A stretch of DNA of 64,000 bases. Source: Trichoplusia ni. Taxonomy: Eukaryota; Arthropoda; Insecta; Lepidoptera; Noctuidae. The stretch covers positions 620,001 through 684,000 of the forward strand of contig NC_039505.1 of assembly GCF_003590095.1 (NCBI RefSeq), in the 5' to 3' direction. The notes under the pieces were generated by a model, which saw only the letters and a program-made list of their open reading frames with translations, was not told the origin of the DNA and searched no databases. This document shows, in pieces, positions 52,440 to 64,000 of this stretch. Position numbers and translations under genes: made by a program. The first letter of the stretch is position 1; each line of letters starts with the position of its first letter.

Positions 52440-55400
52440 ATCAGCTCAATCCCATGCGTTTTTATCAGTAAGATAGTCAGATATCTTGTAATATCCTTTT
52501 TTGGATAACTTAGCTTTGACATATACTTTAAACTTCTTAATAGGTAATTTACGAACGTCAATGGGAAGTTTATTGTAAAAGCGTATACATTGACCCATGA
52601 ACGAGTTGCTAATTCTGTGGAGACGAGTGGAGTGAACAGCCAAATTATGTTTGTTTCTAGTGTTCAAGGAATGTACATCAGACATTTTTACAAATTCAGG
52701 CTCGTTTTTGTGAACATACATTAAATTTTCAAGTATATACTGTGATGTTACAGTCAGAATGTTTATTTCCTTGAATTTCTCTCGGAGAGAAACTCTTGGC
52801 CCTAAGCCGTAAATCGCGCGAATGGCTCTTTTTTGCAAGACGAATATTGAATTAATATCGGTACAGCTGCCCCAGAGGAGAATGCCGTACGTCATTAAGC
52901 TATGAAAGTAACTAAAATAAACTATTCTGGCTGTATCCACATCAGTTATCTGTCGGATTTTTTTCACAGCATATGCGGCTGAACTTAATCTTCCAGACAA
53001 CCTTTCAATATGTGGGCCCCACAAAACATTAATTGCTATGCGATCTCCTATAAGCGAAGGCTTGTAATTGGCTCACTGTTGCACACACTGTTTTTTATTA
53101 GAATTGTATTTAGCTGTAAGCCTTCCATGCTGCATTAAATAAATAAATAAATAAATAATTAGGAAGGTCGTTTATGTAGGCTAGAAACAGAAAACATCCT
53201 ATTACGCTTCCTTGTGGTATTGATGCGGTGATTTGGTTTCTGTCGGATCTAATTAATTCTATTTCATTTGTGTTAATATTGTAATGTTCTATTTCTACTA
53301 TTTTTTCTCTGTGTTTTAAGTAAGATACAAACGGATCATGGCATTTACCACGGAGTCCTATGTCATATATTTTGTTTAATAAGCTGTTAAATTGAACTTT
53401 GTCAGATGCCTTTGTCATGTCCTGTAGGAGTCCTATCGCGTATTTTTTATCATTAATGATATCAAGAGCCTTTTGTATGTATTTGTAAACAGTCAAATTG
53501 GTGGAACGGTTTCTACGGAAACTGTCAAAGTCATTACATATGGTATTTTTCACAAAACGCATACACTCTGTTACACATCGCTTTTTCCAATAGTTTAGAA
53601 GCGGTAAAAGGGCAATCGGGCGATAATAAGGGCAGTTTTTGAATTCTTTTTATGAATAGGACAAGCTATTTTTAGAAGATTAGGAAAGCGATATAAAGCG
53701 ATAGGAAGAAGGTACTCTTCGAATGATTGGTGTAATAATTTATAAAATGGCAAGGTTAATTCATCTGCACATTCTCTTAGTAATGTAGGTGGGATTTCAT
53801 CGATACCGTGGCTTTTTTTATTTTTTAAATTTCTAATTAATTTGTTCACCTCAAACGGATCTGTAGGACTGAGGTAGATTGTGTTCTTTGTGGGATGTAT
53901 TGTAGTAGCTCTTTTCGGTTTATCACTTAAGTTTTTTCCGATGGAAGCAAAAAAATTGTTGAATGTATTCGCTACATCTTTAGGTTCAGAGGTTACACCA
54001 TTATATGTTTGAAGGTTTATATTACACTTGTCACTTGGTATTTTTTTATTTGTACGTTCATTTATAATTCTCCACATTGTTTTAACTTTATTGTTAGATT
54101 TGCTAATTTTATTTATATAATGTAGTTTTTTTGCTGTTGTTACTATTTTCTGTAGAGTTTTTTCATATTTTTATAATATTTTAACAATGTAGGATTTTTT
54201 GTTTTAGTTGTTATTATTTTTAATAGTCTTTAATTTTTATGCCTACAGTGAGCCAGTATTTTTTTTTATTTTAGTTTTTTATTATAGTTTCGTTCAGTAT
54301 TTTAATGAGCATTTTGTTAAAAGCTTCATAATTACTATTTATATCTTTGCCAGTCATAATGATTTCATTCCAGTTTATATCCTGTAGTTTCGATTTAAAT
54401 TTTAAAATATTTGTTTGATTGTATATCTTTTCTTCACGGACCAGACAACTTTTTTTGTCTGTTCGGAATTTTAAATATAATATGGCACTACTATGGTCTG
54501 AAAATCCCAACTCCTCTACGGTTGCATACATATTTTTACATTTAAAATTTGCGAATATTAAATCTAAACACGTAGTTGTATTAGGTGTTACACGCGTCGC
54601 GCTTTTTACGTGCTGGGAAAATTTATATTCCTGCATTAAATTTATGAATTGGTTCGATTTAGGATTACCATTAGTATGTTCATATTGAAACCGCCTCCTA
54701 TAATTATATTTAGTTTAGAGCATTTGGTATTTATGTAATTTAGAATTTGTTCAAGTTGCCGATAAAAAACTTCTTCCTCTCTTCTATTCCAATACATAGT
54801 TATGATTAATAAGTTTTCTTTAGGCAATTCGGTAGCACATAACTCTAGTATATAATCTATAGATTTATCTGTTATATCACTTCTATTTATGTAGTCTATA
54901 TGTTCTTGAAGTAGGATGCAGACCCCGCCGCCAGATCGGGTTCTGCGGCAGTATGATGATGTAATTTTGTAGCCACTGAACTGAATTAGTTCTAGTTTCT
55001 CTGTTGAGAGCCATGTTTCTGAGATACATATTGTTCTGAACATAGAATTTTGAGATATGAAAGAGTCAAGTAAGTATTGTTTATTGTAGAGGCTTTGGAA
55101 GTTCTGGAATAATATTTTAAATGGTAGGTCTTTGGTTTCGAAATGTATGGTTTATAGTTTCATTAGGTATATCTTTATGGTGAGGTGAGTCAGTACTGTT
55201 CAATGTACTCTTATCAGATATGATCTATCAGTCTGTTATACAATGCACATTCAGGTTCTTGAAAGTACTCTGTGAGGCCATAAAGTAAAACTTTATGATG
55301 GTGGTTTTCAGTTATTTTTGGTGTTTGGATTGTCCTGGCTGATAGATCTCTTATTTCTTTTCTCAAATTTTCATTTTAAGGTCTAAATCGAGTTTAAAAT

Positions 55401-55510
55401 CGGTTATGGCCTTGCTAATCTCGATTTGTATTGTGTTCTGTAGTTTTTTAATTATAGATCTATTGTTTTCTTTTAGGCGAAGTATAATTAATTCGCTCAT
55501 CGTCAGATGG
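52440..55510 (-). mobile_element. LINE E, Jockey/CR1-supergroup, decayed
   Basis: Minus-strand order: an ORF1 start (MSELIILRLKENNRSIIKKL at about 55498, coiled coil, then stops), endonuclease (54271-55043), RT (53110-54077) and RT C-terminus (52446-53024). Part of the RT palm is replaced by a short insert (about 53030-53157) with a TAAA microsatellite that removes the catalytic DD region. The copy is defective in every domain. Confidence 0.8.
52446..55043 (-). pseudogene. LINE E ORF2 (endonuclease and reverse transcriptase)
   Basis: The endonuclease reads TICISETWLSTEKLELIQFS, RRTRSGGGVCILLQEH, LNIIIGGGFNMNILMVI (the usual G-D-F-N has become G-G-F-N) and, after a shift near 54640, TTTCLDLIFANFKCKN and LGFSDHSSAILYL. 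The RT reads NKKSHGIDEIPPTLLREC, NRSTNLTVYKYIQKALDII, AIGLLQDMTKASDKVQFN and ASIPQGSVIGCFLFLAYIND. The palm is then broken by the TAAA-rich insert, and RT sense resumes with ERLSGRLSSAAYAVKKIRQI and THE-like LMTYGILLWGSCTDINSIFV. No complete catalytic site remains. Confidence 0.82.
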
Positions 55511-55785
55511 CGCTAGTGCCACAAACAACATCAGCTCCGTAAATAAAAAAGTTTAAAAATAGTTTATTTGTATAATAAGTGCTAAAAAGTAGTGTAACAG
55601 TAAAATATAACTATGATGCAGATGTGATAGTGTTAACTATGTGATTTAAAAACTAAAAAAAAACTTATTAACTAAAATAGTGGAACGCTTGTTTACGCAT
55701 TCAAATTCACCAAAAATCCTAGAAAATGCGCTTTATACACGATAATTAAGTGTATGTGCTCGAAACGGAATACTACAATAACTAC

Positions 55786-55923
55786 TGTAGAAGTCTTAAT
55801 ATCAAATTATGTTATCTGTTAACTTTCATTTGTGTTGTTATCTGTGACAGCTTAGTGGTACAAGTTTTTTCAAATAAAAGATTATCTATGGTTCAGCACT
55901 ACAATCAAGTTGTTTCAATTAGA
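55786..55923 (+). repeat. Copia 5' LTR
   Basis: 138 bp from TGTAGAAGTCTTAATATC to CAAGTTGTTTCAATTAGA. It contains an AATAAA signal (within CAAATAAAAGATT). It is short for a copia LTR. Confidence 0.93.
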
Positions 55924-55938
55924 GGTTATGGGCCCAGA
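55924..55938 (+). other. Primer-binding site for a half initiator-tRNA
   Basis: GGTTATGGGCCCAG immediately follows the LTR. Drosophila copia is known to prime from an internal fragment of initiator methionine tRNA, with a site of this wording. The match is by recall, not computed. Confidence 0.75.
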
Positions 55939-56080
55939 AAAATTGTAAAAAAGTAGATTTTAACAAGAATTTCGTGACGATACGAGTGTTAAAAGACTTT
56001 TTACGATAAGCGTTTTCACTGTGTTAATGAAGATTGGTGGGCCATTCGTGAAATAAAAAGTTATTTTATTCTGAATTACA

Positions 56081-59000
56081 ATGGCGGCAAACTACTTGGT
56101 AAATGTACCCAAGTTACGTGGACGAGAAAACTACAGTGAGTGGTGTTTCGCTGCAGAGAATTTCCTAATACTTGAAGGCATGAAACTATGTATAAAGCCA
56201 GAAGAAGGAGTAACCGTAGGAGCTGCAGACGATGAAAAAACGCGGGCTAAATTGATCATGACGATCGACCCGGCCTTATACGTTCATGTGAAAAGTGTAA
56301 GAACGGCGAAAGAACTCTGGGATAAACTACAACAGTTGTTCGATGACAACGGTTTTCAAGAAGGATACATTTGTTACGGAATCTAATTTCGATAAGACTG
56401 GAAAATTGCAGTTCAATGACGTCCTACGTGACACAAATTATTGATACAGCTCAGAAATTAAGTGGCACGGGTTTTGAAATAAACGACCAGTGGACAGGTT
56501 CATTGTTATTAGCAGGATTGCCTGATCGGTTTTCACCGATGATCATGGCTATTGAACATTCAGGCATTAGCATCACAGCCGATTCTATCAAGTCAAAATT
56601 GTTAGACATGGAATCATCAACAGAAGAACACGATGAAATTGGCGGCGCATTTGCAGCTCGTTCGAAGTTCATTGGCGGGAAGAAAAATAAAATGGCGCCA
56701 AGAAAAAATGTTAATGTTGGTAGCACTGCCGATCCGTCAAAGACAAACGTCAAAACAGTAACATGTTACCGATGTAAACAGAAAGGCCATTATCGTAACC
56801 AATGTACAAATAACGAAAATATCAATACGAATTGCAAAGAAAAACCCCGTATGCATTCTAATGCGTTTAGCGCAGTGTTCCTGAGCGGTAATTTTAACAA
56901 AAATTCATGGTACATAGACTCGGGAGCTAGTGTTCATCTCACGGCAAATGAAAGTTGGCTAATGAATGCGTCTTACGAACAGCAGAAGGAAATTATCGTT
57001 GCGAACAGTGAAAAGTTGTCAGTTTTGTGTTCTGGCGATGTTAAGATTACGACTACAACTTTTGATATTGACTACGACATAATGGTGGAAGATGTTTATT
57101 GCGTCCCAAGTTTGGCAACTAACTTACTATCAGTCAGCCAACTCATAAGCAAAGGAAACAGAGTAACATTCTCTGATAGTAGTTGCTCAATTTATAACAA
57201 AAATAATGAGTTAGTAGCTACAGCATTATCAGAAAATGGAGTGTACAAAGTAAATTTGCTAAACCAGGAGCATTTAGCTGCATCAGTTGTGTCCGGTATA
57301 ACATGGCATCGCAGATTAGGACACCTTAATAAAGATTACCTGAATCAGATGAAGACTGCAGTACAAGGTATGAATTTTGATGATAAAGTGGATGTTGGCA
57401 AATCTTCATGTGCCACATGTTGTGAAGGAAAACAGTGCCGTTTACCCTTCAAGAGTGCCAGCCAGAGAAGTAGTAACCTACTAGATATTGTTCACACAGA
57501 TATCTGTGGACCCATGGAACATGTATCCATAGGTGGATCAAGATACTTCTTGTTGTTTGTCGATGATTGTAGTCGAATGGTGTTTGTTTATTTTCTGAAA
57601 CACAAGAATGAGGCTCTGAAGCGGTTCAAGGAATTCAAAGCCCAAGTGGAAAATCAAACTAAGAAGACAATCAAAGTATTAAGAAGTGACAATGGGCTAG
57701 AGTACTGTAATAAAGAGTTTGACAACTACTTAAAAGGAGCTGGTGTGATACATCAAAAGACTAACCCCTACACTCCACAGCAGAATGGTTTGTGCGAAAG
57801 GTTCAATCGAACGATTGTGGAAAAGGCAAGATGCCTACTCTTTGATGCCAACCTAGGAAAAGAATTCTGGGCTGAGGCCACCAGCACTGCAGTGTATCTA
57901 CAGAATCGAAGCGTGGCTTCAGCATTGGGGAATATTACACCATATGAGATATGGACTGGCTGTAAACCCGATATAAGTCACATCAGAATCTTCGGTAGTA
58001 CTGCAATGGTCCATGTAGCTAAAGAGAAGCGCAAAAAGTGGGACAAGAAATCACAAAAATGTATTCTCATTGGGTTTCCAGATGACATAAAGGGATACCG
58101 TCTATACAATCCAGAAACTAAGACAATATTGACTAGTAGAGATGTGATCATAGTTGAGCAGGAATCAAAATCTGAATGTCAGATAGAAGTTTCATCACAG
58201 AGTTTTGATTCAGTGGGGGAAGAAGAAGTTAAGATGGATGAAGCAAACTTGGAATCTGACGGCACAAGTAGCTCGGAGGACACATTTCTGGATGTGAATG
58301 ATGAGACATATCAACCTAGTGAATCTGAACCTGAAGATGTGCCAGAGATCAGATCTCAAAGACCTACACGAGTGAGGAAACAACCAGACAGGTTTTATAT
58401 TTCAAATTTTTGTGCTGGAGAGAATACTTATGATGATGTGACTGGTTTGTCTCTTCAAGACGCTCTAGCTGGATCTGAAAAAGAACAATGGAGAATGGCA
58501 ATGGCTGAAGAGTTAGAGAGTTTCAAAGAAAATGAAGCTTGGGAGTTGAGTAATCCTCCTCAAGATGGCAGAGTTGTACAGTGTAAGTGGGTGCTGCGTA
58601 AAAAATACGACAGTGACAATAGTGTTCGGTTTCGTGCACGTTTAGTGGCAAAAGGTTTTTCGCAAGTGCAAGGTGTGGACTATACAGACACTTTTTCCCC
58701 TGTAGTAAGACATACTACATTGCGGCTTTTGTTTGCTCTATCTGTTCAACTTAATCTTGATATAATCACACATCTTGATGTGACAACTGCTTTCTTGTAT
58801 GGAACTCTCGAAGAAGATATTTATATACAAATACCTGAAGGATTTTCTGAGAGAGTACAAAAAGGTCAAGTTCTAAAATTAAAAAAATCTATGTATGGTT
58901 TAAAACAGTCTTCGAGAGTGTGGTACAAGAGGGTAGAGGAATGTTTGTTAAAAATTGGCTATGTTAAGTCTAAGATAGAACCATGTATGTTTTTGAAAAC

Positions 59001-59982
59001 AAAGGATAAGTTGAAAACTATTGTTACCCTTTATGTAGACGATTTTTTATTTTTTCTAATGATAGCAAAGAAACCAAGCACTTAAAGGATGTTTTATCTA
59101 ATAATTTCAAAATTAAAGATTTGGGGCGAAATTAAGAAGTGTCTTGGAGTAAATGTCAAAATAAATAAATCTGAGAAAACAATATCAATAAGTCAAGAAG
59201 ATTATATTGATCAGCTGTTACTTAAATTTAATATGAATCTATGTAAACCTATTGATACTCCCATGGAGACTAAGTTGCATGTGTCTAAAGATAAGAATAA
59301 TGTAGATGAAGTGTTTCCTTATCAGCAAATGATAGGTTCCTTAATGTATTTGGCAGTTCTTACCAGACCTGATATAGCGTTTTCAGTGGGCTTCTTGAGT
59401 CAATTTAATAATTCCTATACCAAACAGCATTGCTCATATGTCAAACGCATATTGCGATATTTAAAAAAAACCAAACATCATGGCTTAAAATTTTCTGCCG
59501 ATGGGAACGCGGTCATTGAAGGGTTTGTGGATGCTGATTGGGGTGGGAACACCATTGACAGGAGGTCCTACACAGGTTTCTGTTTCACTTTGTCAGGTTG
59601 CGTAATTTCATGGGAGACAAAGAAACAGAAGACTGTGGCTCTGTCCAGCAGTGAAGCAGAATATATGGCTTTGACTGAAGCCTGTAAAGAATCCCTGTAT
59701 CTAAGAAACTTACAGTTTGAAGTCACTAACAAAAAATACACTATTAAGTTATATAATGATAACCAGAGTGCTTTAAAGTTAACTGTTAATCCAATTTTCC
59801 ATAAAAGAACCAAGCACATTGATATACGTTATCATTTTTGTAGAGACTGTGTAAGTAATAATATTGTAAATGTTAAATACTTACCATCAGCTGAGATGCC
59901 AGCTGACTTGCTTACAAAGAGCTTATGCTCTAATAAGCATTATTACTTACTTGATAAGTTAGGGGTTCAACATATTCTTTAA
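56081..59982 (+). pseudogene. Copia gag-pol polyprotein, two frameshifts
   Basis: Gag starts at 56081 (MAANYLVNVPKLRGRENYSE). The frame changes near 56375 and continues in a 904-codon frame (56371-59085). Within it are a CCHC knuckle CYRCKQKGHYRNQC (about residue 131), protease WYIDSGASVHLT (about 180) and integrase zinc site HRRLGHLN...CATCCEGKQC (about 312-352). The integrase core follows (VHTDICGPMEHV, DNGLEYCNKEF, PYTPQQNGLCERFNRTI), then RT (LDVTTAFLYGTLEEDIYIQI, TLYVDDFLFF near 888). A second shift at about 59085 moves the rest to 59089-59982, with RT end and RNase H blocks (EGFVDADWGGNTIDRRSYTG, VALSSSEAEYMALTEAC, TKHIDIRYHFCRD). All catalytic motifs are visible; the two breaks make this copy defective. 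Confidence 0.94.
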
Positions 59983-60120
59983 TTTTTTTATTATATGTAT
60001 TGTTACACGTTTTTTTTTTGTTAGCTTCACTTGTATGTTTGTAACCGACTTCTTTGGGCGCGGTTTTGACCCACTTTAAATTAAATGTTAACAGCATAAC
60101 ATTGTTAGATATAGTGGGGG

Positions 60121-60258
60121 TGTAGAAGTCTTAATATCAAATTATGTTATCTGTTAACTTTCATTTGTGTTGTTATCTGTGACAGCTTAGTGGTACAAGT
60201 TTTTTCAAATAAAAGATTATCTATGGTTCAGCACTACCATCAAGTTGTTTCAATTAGA
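60121..60258 (+). repeat. Copia 3' LTR
   Basis: 138 bp, same start and end as the 5' LTR, one substitution. From 59983 to 60120 is the non-coding stretch with the purine tract. Confidence 0.93.
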
Positions 60259-60263
60259 ACTAC

Positions 60264-60965
60264 AGCTAAAATATCGAAATAATAACAGTGAATTGAAAAA
60301 AGTGAACAAGAAAACAACAAACTGACCCTCAATTCAAATAATTCGAAATATGAAATAACCGCCTTTTTTGAGAAAATAAGATTTATTTTCAATACTAAAG
60401 GTCTTTCGTTTAAGGAACTACCAGAGATTGCCCAACTTTCTCAATCTTCGAGTGCTGTGGAATTGAGCTCGTTGATTATAAGATAGCTGTCATATGTGTA
60501 TATCGAACGCCAAAAACTGACAATCTAAACTATTTCTTTCTTAAGATGGAACAATTATTGTTGAAAATGAACAATCGCAAAAAATATAAACACGTAATAT
60601 TGGCCGGTGACTTCAACATTAATATATTGCAGCCTAGTCATGTAACTTTAGATTTTAAATGTCTCCTATTGCGATTTAATTTAATATTAGCTTTCGAACA
60701 GCCCACTCGAATTAGAAGTCAAACCTGTATCGATAATATAGCGCATAACTTCTCTAAAAAATATAATATTAATGTTATAGAATTTGCCTTGTCGGATCAT
60801 ACTGCGCAATTAATAGAATGCCCAATTAACCTAAAGGGTATTATACCACATTGGTTCAAAAGAAAGCGCGACTATTCCTATGAAAACATTATAAAATTCA
60901 TCAAAAAAAAAAAAAAAAAAGTAGTGACAGCAATAATAAAAGCTCCCCGTATTTTAAGTGATAAT
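60264..60965 (+). pseudogene. LINE endonuclease fragment
   Basis: The plus-strand frame (about 60475-60900) reads KIAVICVYRTPKTDNLNYFF, HVILAGDFNINILQPSHV, RFNLILAFEQPTRIRSQTCI and VIEFALSDHTAQLIECPIN, the Y-R-x-P, GDFN and SDH blocks of an AP endonuclease of Jockey/CR1 type. The beginning (60264-60474) is decayed. It ends in an A18 run at about 60903-60920. The copia element lies between this piece and similar AT-rich sequence before 55780, so the LINE may have been the copia target. Confidence 0.75.
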
Positions 60966-62249
60966 TAATAGTAAATTTCCATTTTTCATCCTATAAATAA
61001 CAAAAGTATCAAAAATAGACTCTGAATATTAAGTGCAAGTGTTATCCCTCCAAACAAACGATCATAGATAATACATATAATACTGGTATAGATGAGACAC
61101 TGACAGAACAGTTCTTTTTTTCACTACTTGCCCTGTAAACTAGATGGCGCTAGCGTCTGTGAAGCGATCTATAGCTATATGTATGTATGCACTCATCTAC
61201 ATAATATCTATAGGTTGCTATAGGTAGTTACGCATAGTACAGCATTTTTGCCGTGTATAAAATGTACTAAAGAGAAAAAAGAATACAACAAAAATATAAA
61301 GATTTTTCTTTATTTATAAATACGGATAATTTATACAATTTATTAATTAACGTCTACAACGTATTGAAATTAAACCACTTTTACTTTGACACATTTTTAC
61401 TATTATAATTTACTAAGTAATATGATTTTCTGTAGAAAAATTATTCTCTAATAAAATCGTAATATGGTTTAATTTCATTGGCTAACATTCATAATACACT
61501 TATGGTATATTACAATCACCAATTAATTCACATTAATAGAAACCATTTTTAAATTATTAAGGGTATAATTGAGAACCTTCTATTTTATTTATCGATGTAA
61601 ATAAAGTAGATGGTTGGAAATGGCCACCCATCAAAAATCACATGATTTAAATCAATCAAATCATTTAATTAACAATAAGGTTTTAAATATCATTCACATT
61701 ATTTCCTTTTTTTATGAATTTTATAGAAATTGTATGCTTGTAATTTAAGTGTCGTTATTATCAAAATCAGCAATTTTTCCTGTTAAAATTCTATTTACAC
61801 CCGTACACCAACTATTTACAATTAAGTTGATGAACAAATTAATTATATAATTAGTTAAAATCAATTTATGTTCATCGCATTGAATAATTGAAAAATCACA
61901 TCTGCAATTTATAAAAAACACAATTATTATTTTTTTAAGTTTATTATTTCGGGCGATCAAGTCTCAATCATAAAATATATTTCATTAAGTAATTTAATAA
62001 ATGAATCACATGTGATTTTTTTGTATAATCAATCATGCATCAATTAAATGCATTAGGTTCAATTTCTTGTTGAAGTAAATCAACAATACAATTACAATTT
62101 TTAAATATATTAGATTTAGTTTTTTTTATTATATATCCAGGGTACATATTTCTTCGCTTCCGAATGCAAAATCAAATTACTAAAAATAATTTGACTCATT
62201 GTTGAAATTAAGGAATCAACTGCAAAATCAGAATCTAAATCATCAGATT
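60966..62249. other. Long stretch without a recognised gene
   Basis: AT-rich sequence, above 70% A+T by eye. I find no ORF with family-like wording, no tRNA and no clear terminal repeats. The minus strand near 62080-62240 (DSLISTMSQIIFSNLILHSE) might be a decayed continuation of the THAP/P-like gene to its right. Confidence 0.4.
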
Positions 62250-63732
62250 TTATAAATCATCATATTTAACTGTTTGAGACCCATCTTGACTTTTTACAAT
62301 TTTTTCAAATTCTATTGATTTAAAAACAGGTTTAATTTCTGCCCAGAACGGGAAATGTGGTGATTTGTTTTTAAGACATCCCTTGAGTATTTTTGCTGTA
62401 TCACGGTGTGAGTGGCCATTAAATGAATCAAATAATTTATCAAAAATCAGCAATAAATCTACAGTTTCTTCACACTCAGCTAGTAATATGTTGCATTCTG
62501 AAACAAAAAAATATATATATACATCATTAATGTTTGTGGTTATTTATGTTCCTATGCAAAATATATATATAATCAATTTCAAAATATATATATGTATTCA
62601 CAAGAAAAAGTATATATGTATGATTTATATGGATAAAAAATACTTATAATCAAAACATTTAACTGATTTTCATTATGAGTTGCAACATACATTCTACAAA
62701 TGTTTGCTCCATGTCCTTTTCCTTATCCTCCAACATTGAAACTGAAGCGACTGGTTCAACTGATACTTCTGCAACTGCAGATGAGCTGGTGGTATCTAGA
62801 AAGTAGCAATAATCTTGTTAGAAAAGACTAAGCACGTACTTTAAAACCTATTAATATAATTGTGCAATTCTACAAAAGACTACTTAGAAGTATTTTAACA
62901 TAATTATAACATTTCACAACTATCAAACAATGTTGTCTCGTCCCAAGCTAAGCAGAACTTGTGTTATGGATACTAGACAGCTGATAAACATACTTTCTAA
63001 ATATAGAAATAATTTACACCCAGACACAGAACAAAATGATGATGCTCATCACACAAATATTTGTCCTGATTGGGAATCAAACCAAAAACCTCTGGCATAG
63101 CACTAAAAGACACTAGCCACTAGACCAACAGGACAGTTAATGCACTTCATTTGCGATGATTAGGTGACAGAAAATAAAATTGAAACAGCACTTGTTGGTC
63201 TGTGGTTCATCTTAGGGGCAGATTTCACAGTTATTTCATACATTTAATAGACATCTGCCAAAATGTTAATTGCATATTTGTTTACATGTAAATTGGATGT
63301 TATAATATGCAAATATATTTATTTACCTGATGGGATAAGGCTGGTGTAAAAGGTTGGCACTCCATTTCTCGTTAATACCGTTCCTTTACCTATGTAGTAT
63401 TTCTCAAAATGTTTATAGTCTTATTTGGTTGTAGATGTATGTATCTCCTTTCATTATAATATCATCGTCTAAAACTTGTTTCCAGATCTCAAACCTTTCT
63501 TTATGACAGTCTGGCTTTGGAAAATGATGTAATGTACCTGAAATTAGAAAGAATGAGTAAATTGCAGGTTGTGAAATTTATGTTTTAAAAATATAGTGAT
63601 ATATAATAGTACAAACTTCGATCGGATCGTTCCTACAATAAGATCACTTATTCTATCATCAATAATCATCTTACCTCCTTCTTCACATCCAAAATAGCAA
63701 TGAGTGCGAGAGTATTTCGGTAATCTCGCCAT
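62250..63732 (-). CDS. THAP-domain / P-type gene model, four exons, probably decayed
   Basis: Read on the minus strand: exon 1 (63732-63675) MARLPKYSRTHCYFGCEEG ends at GTAAGA. Exon 2 (63537-63327) follows TTTCAG with TLHHFPKPDCHKERFEIWKQ and VLDDDIIMKGDTYIYNQIRL; a small deletion then causes a stop, and sense resumes as KHFEKYYIGKGTVLTRNGVP. Exon 3 (62795-62701) gives TTSSSAVAEVSVEPVASVSM and ends at GTATGT. Exon 4 (62497-62250) gives LIFDKLFDSFNGHSHRDTAK and SPHFPFWAEIKPVFKSIEFE, which resembles the insertion-domain region of P/THAP9 transposases. C-x3-C, HFP, W and C/KHF are the THAP zinc-finger skeleton, with the third cysteine apparently lost. Splice sites are inferred. It is either a P-type transposon or a derived gene. 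Confidence 0.55.
62935..63136 (-). repeat. tRNA-derived SINE in an intron of the THAP gene model
   Basis: The minus strand reads GTCCTGTTGGTCTAGTGGCT (A-box region) and TTTTTGGTTTGATTCCCAAT (B-box region). The body has TCATTTTGTTCTGTGTCTGG and the 3' part AGCTGTCTAGTATCCATAAC, then ACAAGTTCTGCTTAGCTTGG. It is a second, different tRNA-SINE family from the one at 16279 and 50366. It sits between predicted exons 2 and 3. Confidence 0.85.
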
Positions 63733-64000
63733 CGTAATCCGTAAAAAACGCAGCCAAATTTTTAAATCAAGTAATGTAAACACACGTCGAAGTCCATTTA
63801 ACGATGCCAGGGTCAAGAGAAATAAATATATTCGTCGGTATCCGTTCACGAGAAGCCAAGTAAATACGTAGGAAGCAGTTTCGAGGTCCAGAAAACACGC
63901 GATGGTCAATAATAGGCAAATAAGTCGAAAATAAAACTTGGTAAACTCACGGCACAAGAAACGAACGTTGAGTGAAAAGTTTTCAAAACATATCAGTGCT

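Larger units (their letters stand above)
55786..60258 (+). mobile_element. Ty1/copia LTR retrotransposon, young
   Basis: 138-bp LTRs (55786-55923 and 60121-60258) differ at a single base (A/C in GCACTAMCATCAAG). ACTAC is duplicated at 55781-55785 and 60259-60263. The primer-binding site GGTTATGGGCCCAG directly follows the left LTR. A purine tract AGTGGGGG precedes the right LTR. The internal region encodes gag-pol in copia order (protease, integrase, RT, RNase H). Two frameshifts interrupt it. It is inserted in a decayed LINE. Confidence 0.95.

Noticed and set aside
62365..62649. 94-codon plus-strand ORF
   Set aside because: It is low-complexity, antisense to the THAP gene model exon 4 and its intron.

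Overview
The window looks like insect, probably lepidopteran (moth or butterfly), nuclear DNA. It is AT-rich. It carries tRNA-derived and 5S-rRNA-derived SINEs of types I associate with Lepidoptera, RTE-type 3' tails, CR1/Jockey-supergroup LINEs with coiled-coil ORF1 proteins, and a Helitron with silk-moth-type STPR repeats. I see no convincing single-copy host gene. Nearly everything recognisable is a transposable element, and many are nested inside one another. A THAP-domain gene model at the right edge is the only candidate with a spliced, gene-like layout, and it also looks like a P-type transposon remnant. || Layout, left to right. 1-4.4 kb: two divergent copies of one repeat facing each other (188-372 and 4203-4418), enclosing RTE-type tails, a tRNA-SINE and a 1,382-bp P-superfamily-like element (2569-3950; 8-bp target duplication, THAP-like exons). 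4.5-8.7 kb: a TA-flanked MITE, a LINE fragment split by an inverted Penelope-like element, an RTE reverse transcriptase, a Ty3/gypsy pol fragment and an unrecognised ORF pair. 8.8-14 kb: a decayed but nearly full-length LINE (A) with a 21-bp minisatellite in its leader. 14-20 kb: pieces of further LINEs, a tRNA-SINE, a 30-bp palindromic relic of the P-like element, an RTE fragment and a 5S-SINE. 20.5-25 kb: a LINE (F) with both ORFs open. 25.3-27.8 kb: a broken THAP9/P-type transposase. 27.8-28.3 kb: a MITE. 28.3-32.6 kb: a minus-strand LINE fragment split by a second copy of the LINE-A type (LINE B). || 32.6-44.1 kb is a three-level nest. A plus-strand LINE (C) is cut by a PIF/Harbinger transposon (34087-43600, TAA duplicated). 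The transposon's Myb-like accessory gene is in turn cut by a 6.16-kb LOA/I-type LINE with RNase H (36556-42714, 15-bp target duplication, both ORFs open). || 44.5-45.4 kb holds a nearly perfect large inverted repeat. 45.6-51.4 kb is a Helitron whose protein combines STPR repeats, a cysteine-protease-like domain, a HUH Rep domain and a Pif1-like helicase; a tRNA-SINE interrupts it. 52.4-55.5 kb: a decayed minus-strand LINE (E). 55.8-60.3 kb: a young Ty1/copia element with 138-bp LTRs differing at one base. 60.3-61 kb: a LINE endonuclease fragment. 62.2-63.7 kb: the THAP/P-like gene model, with a SINE in one intron. Coordinates of element ends are exact where a target duplication is stated and approximate elsewhere.
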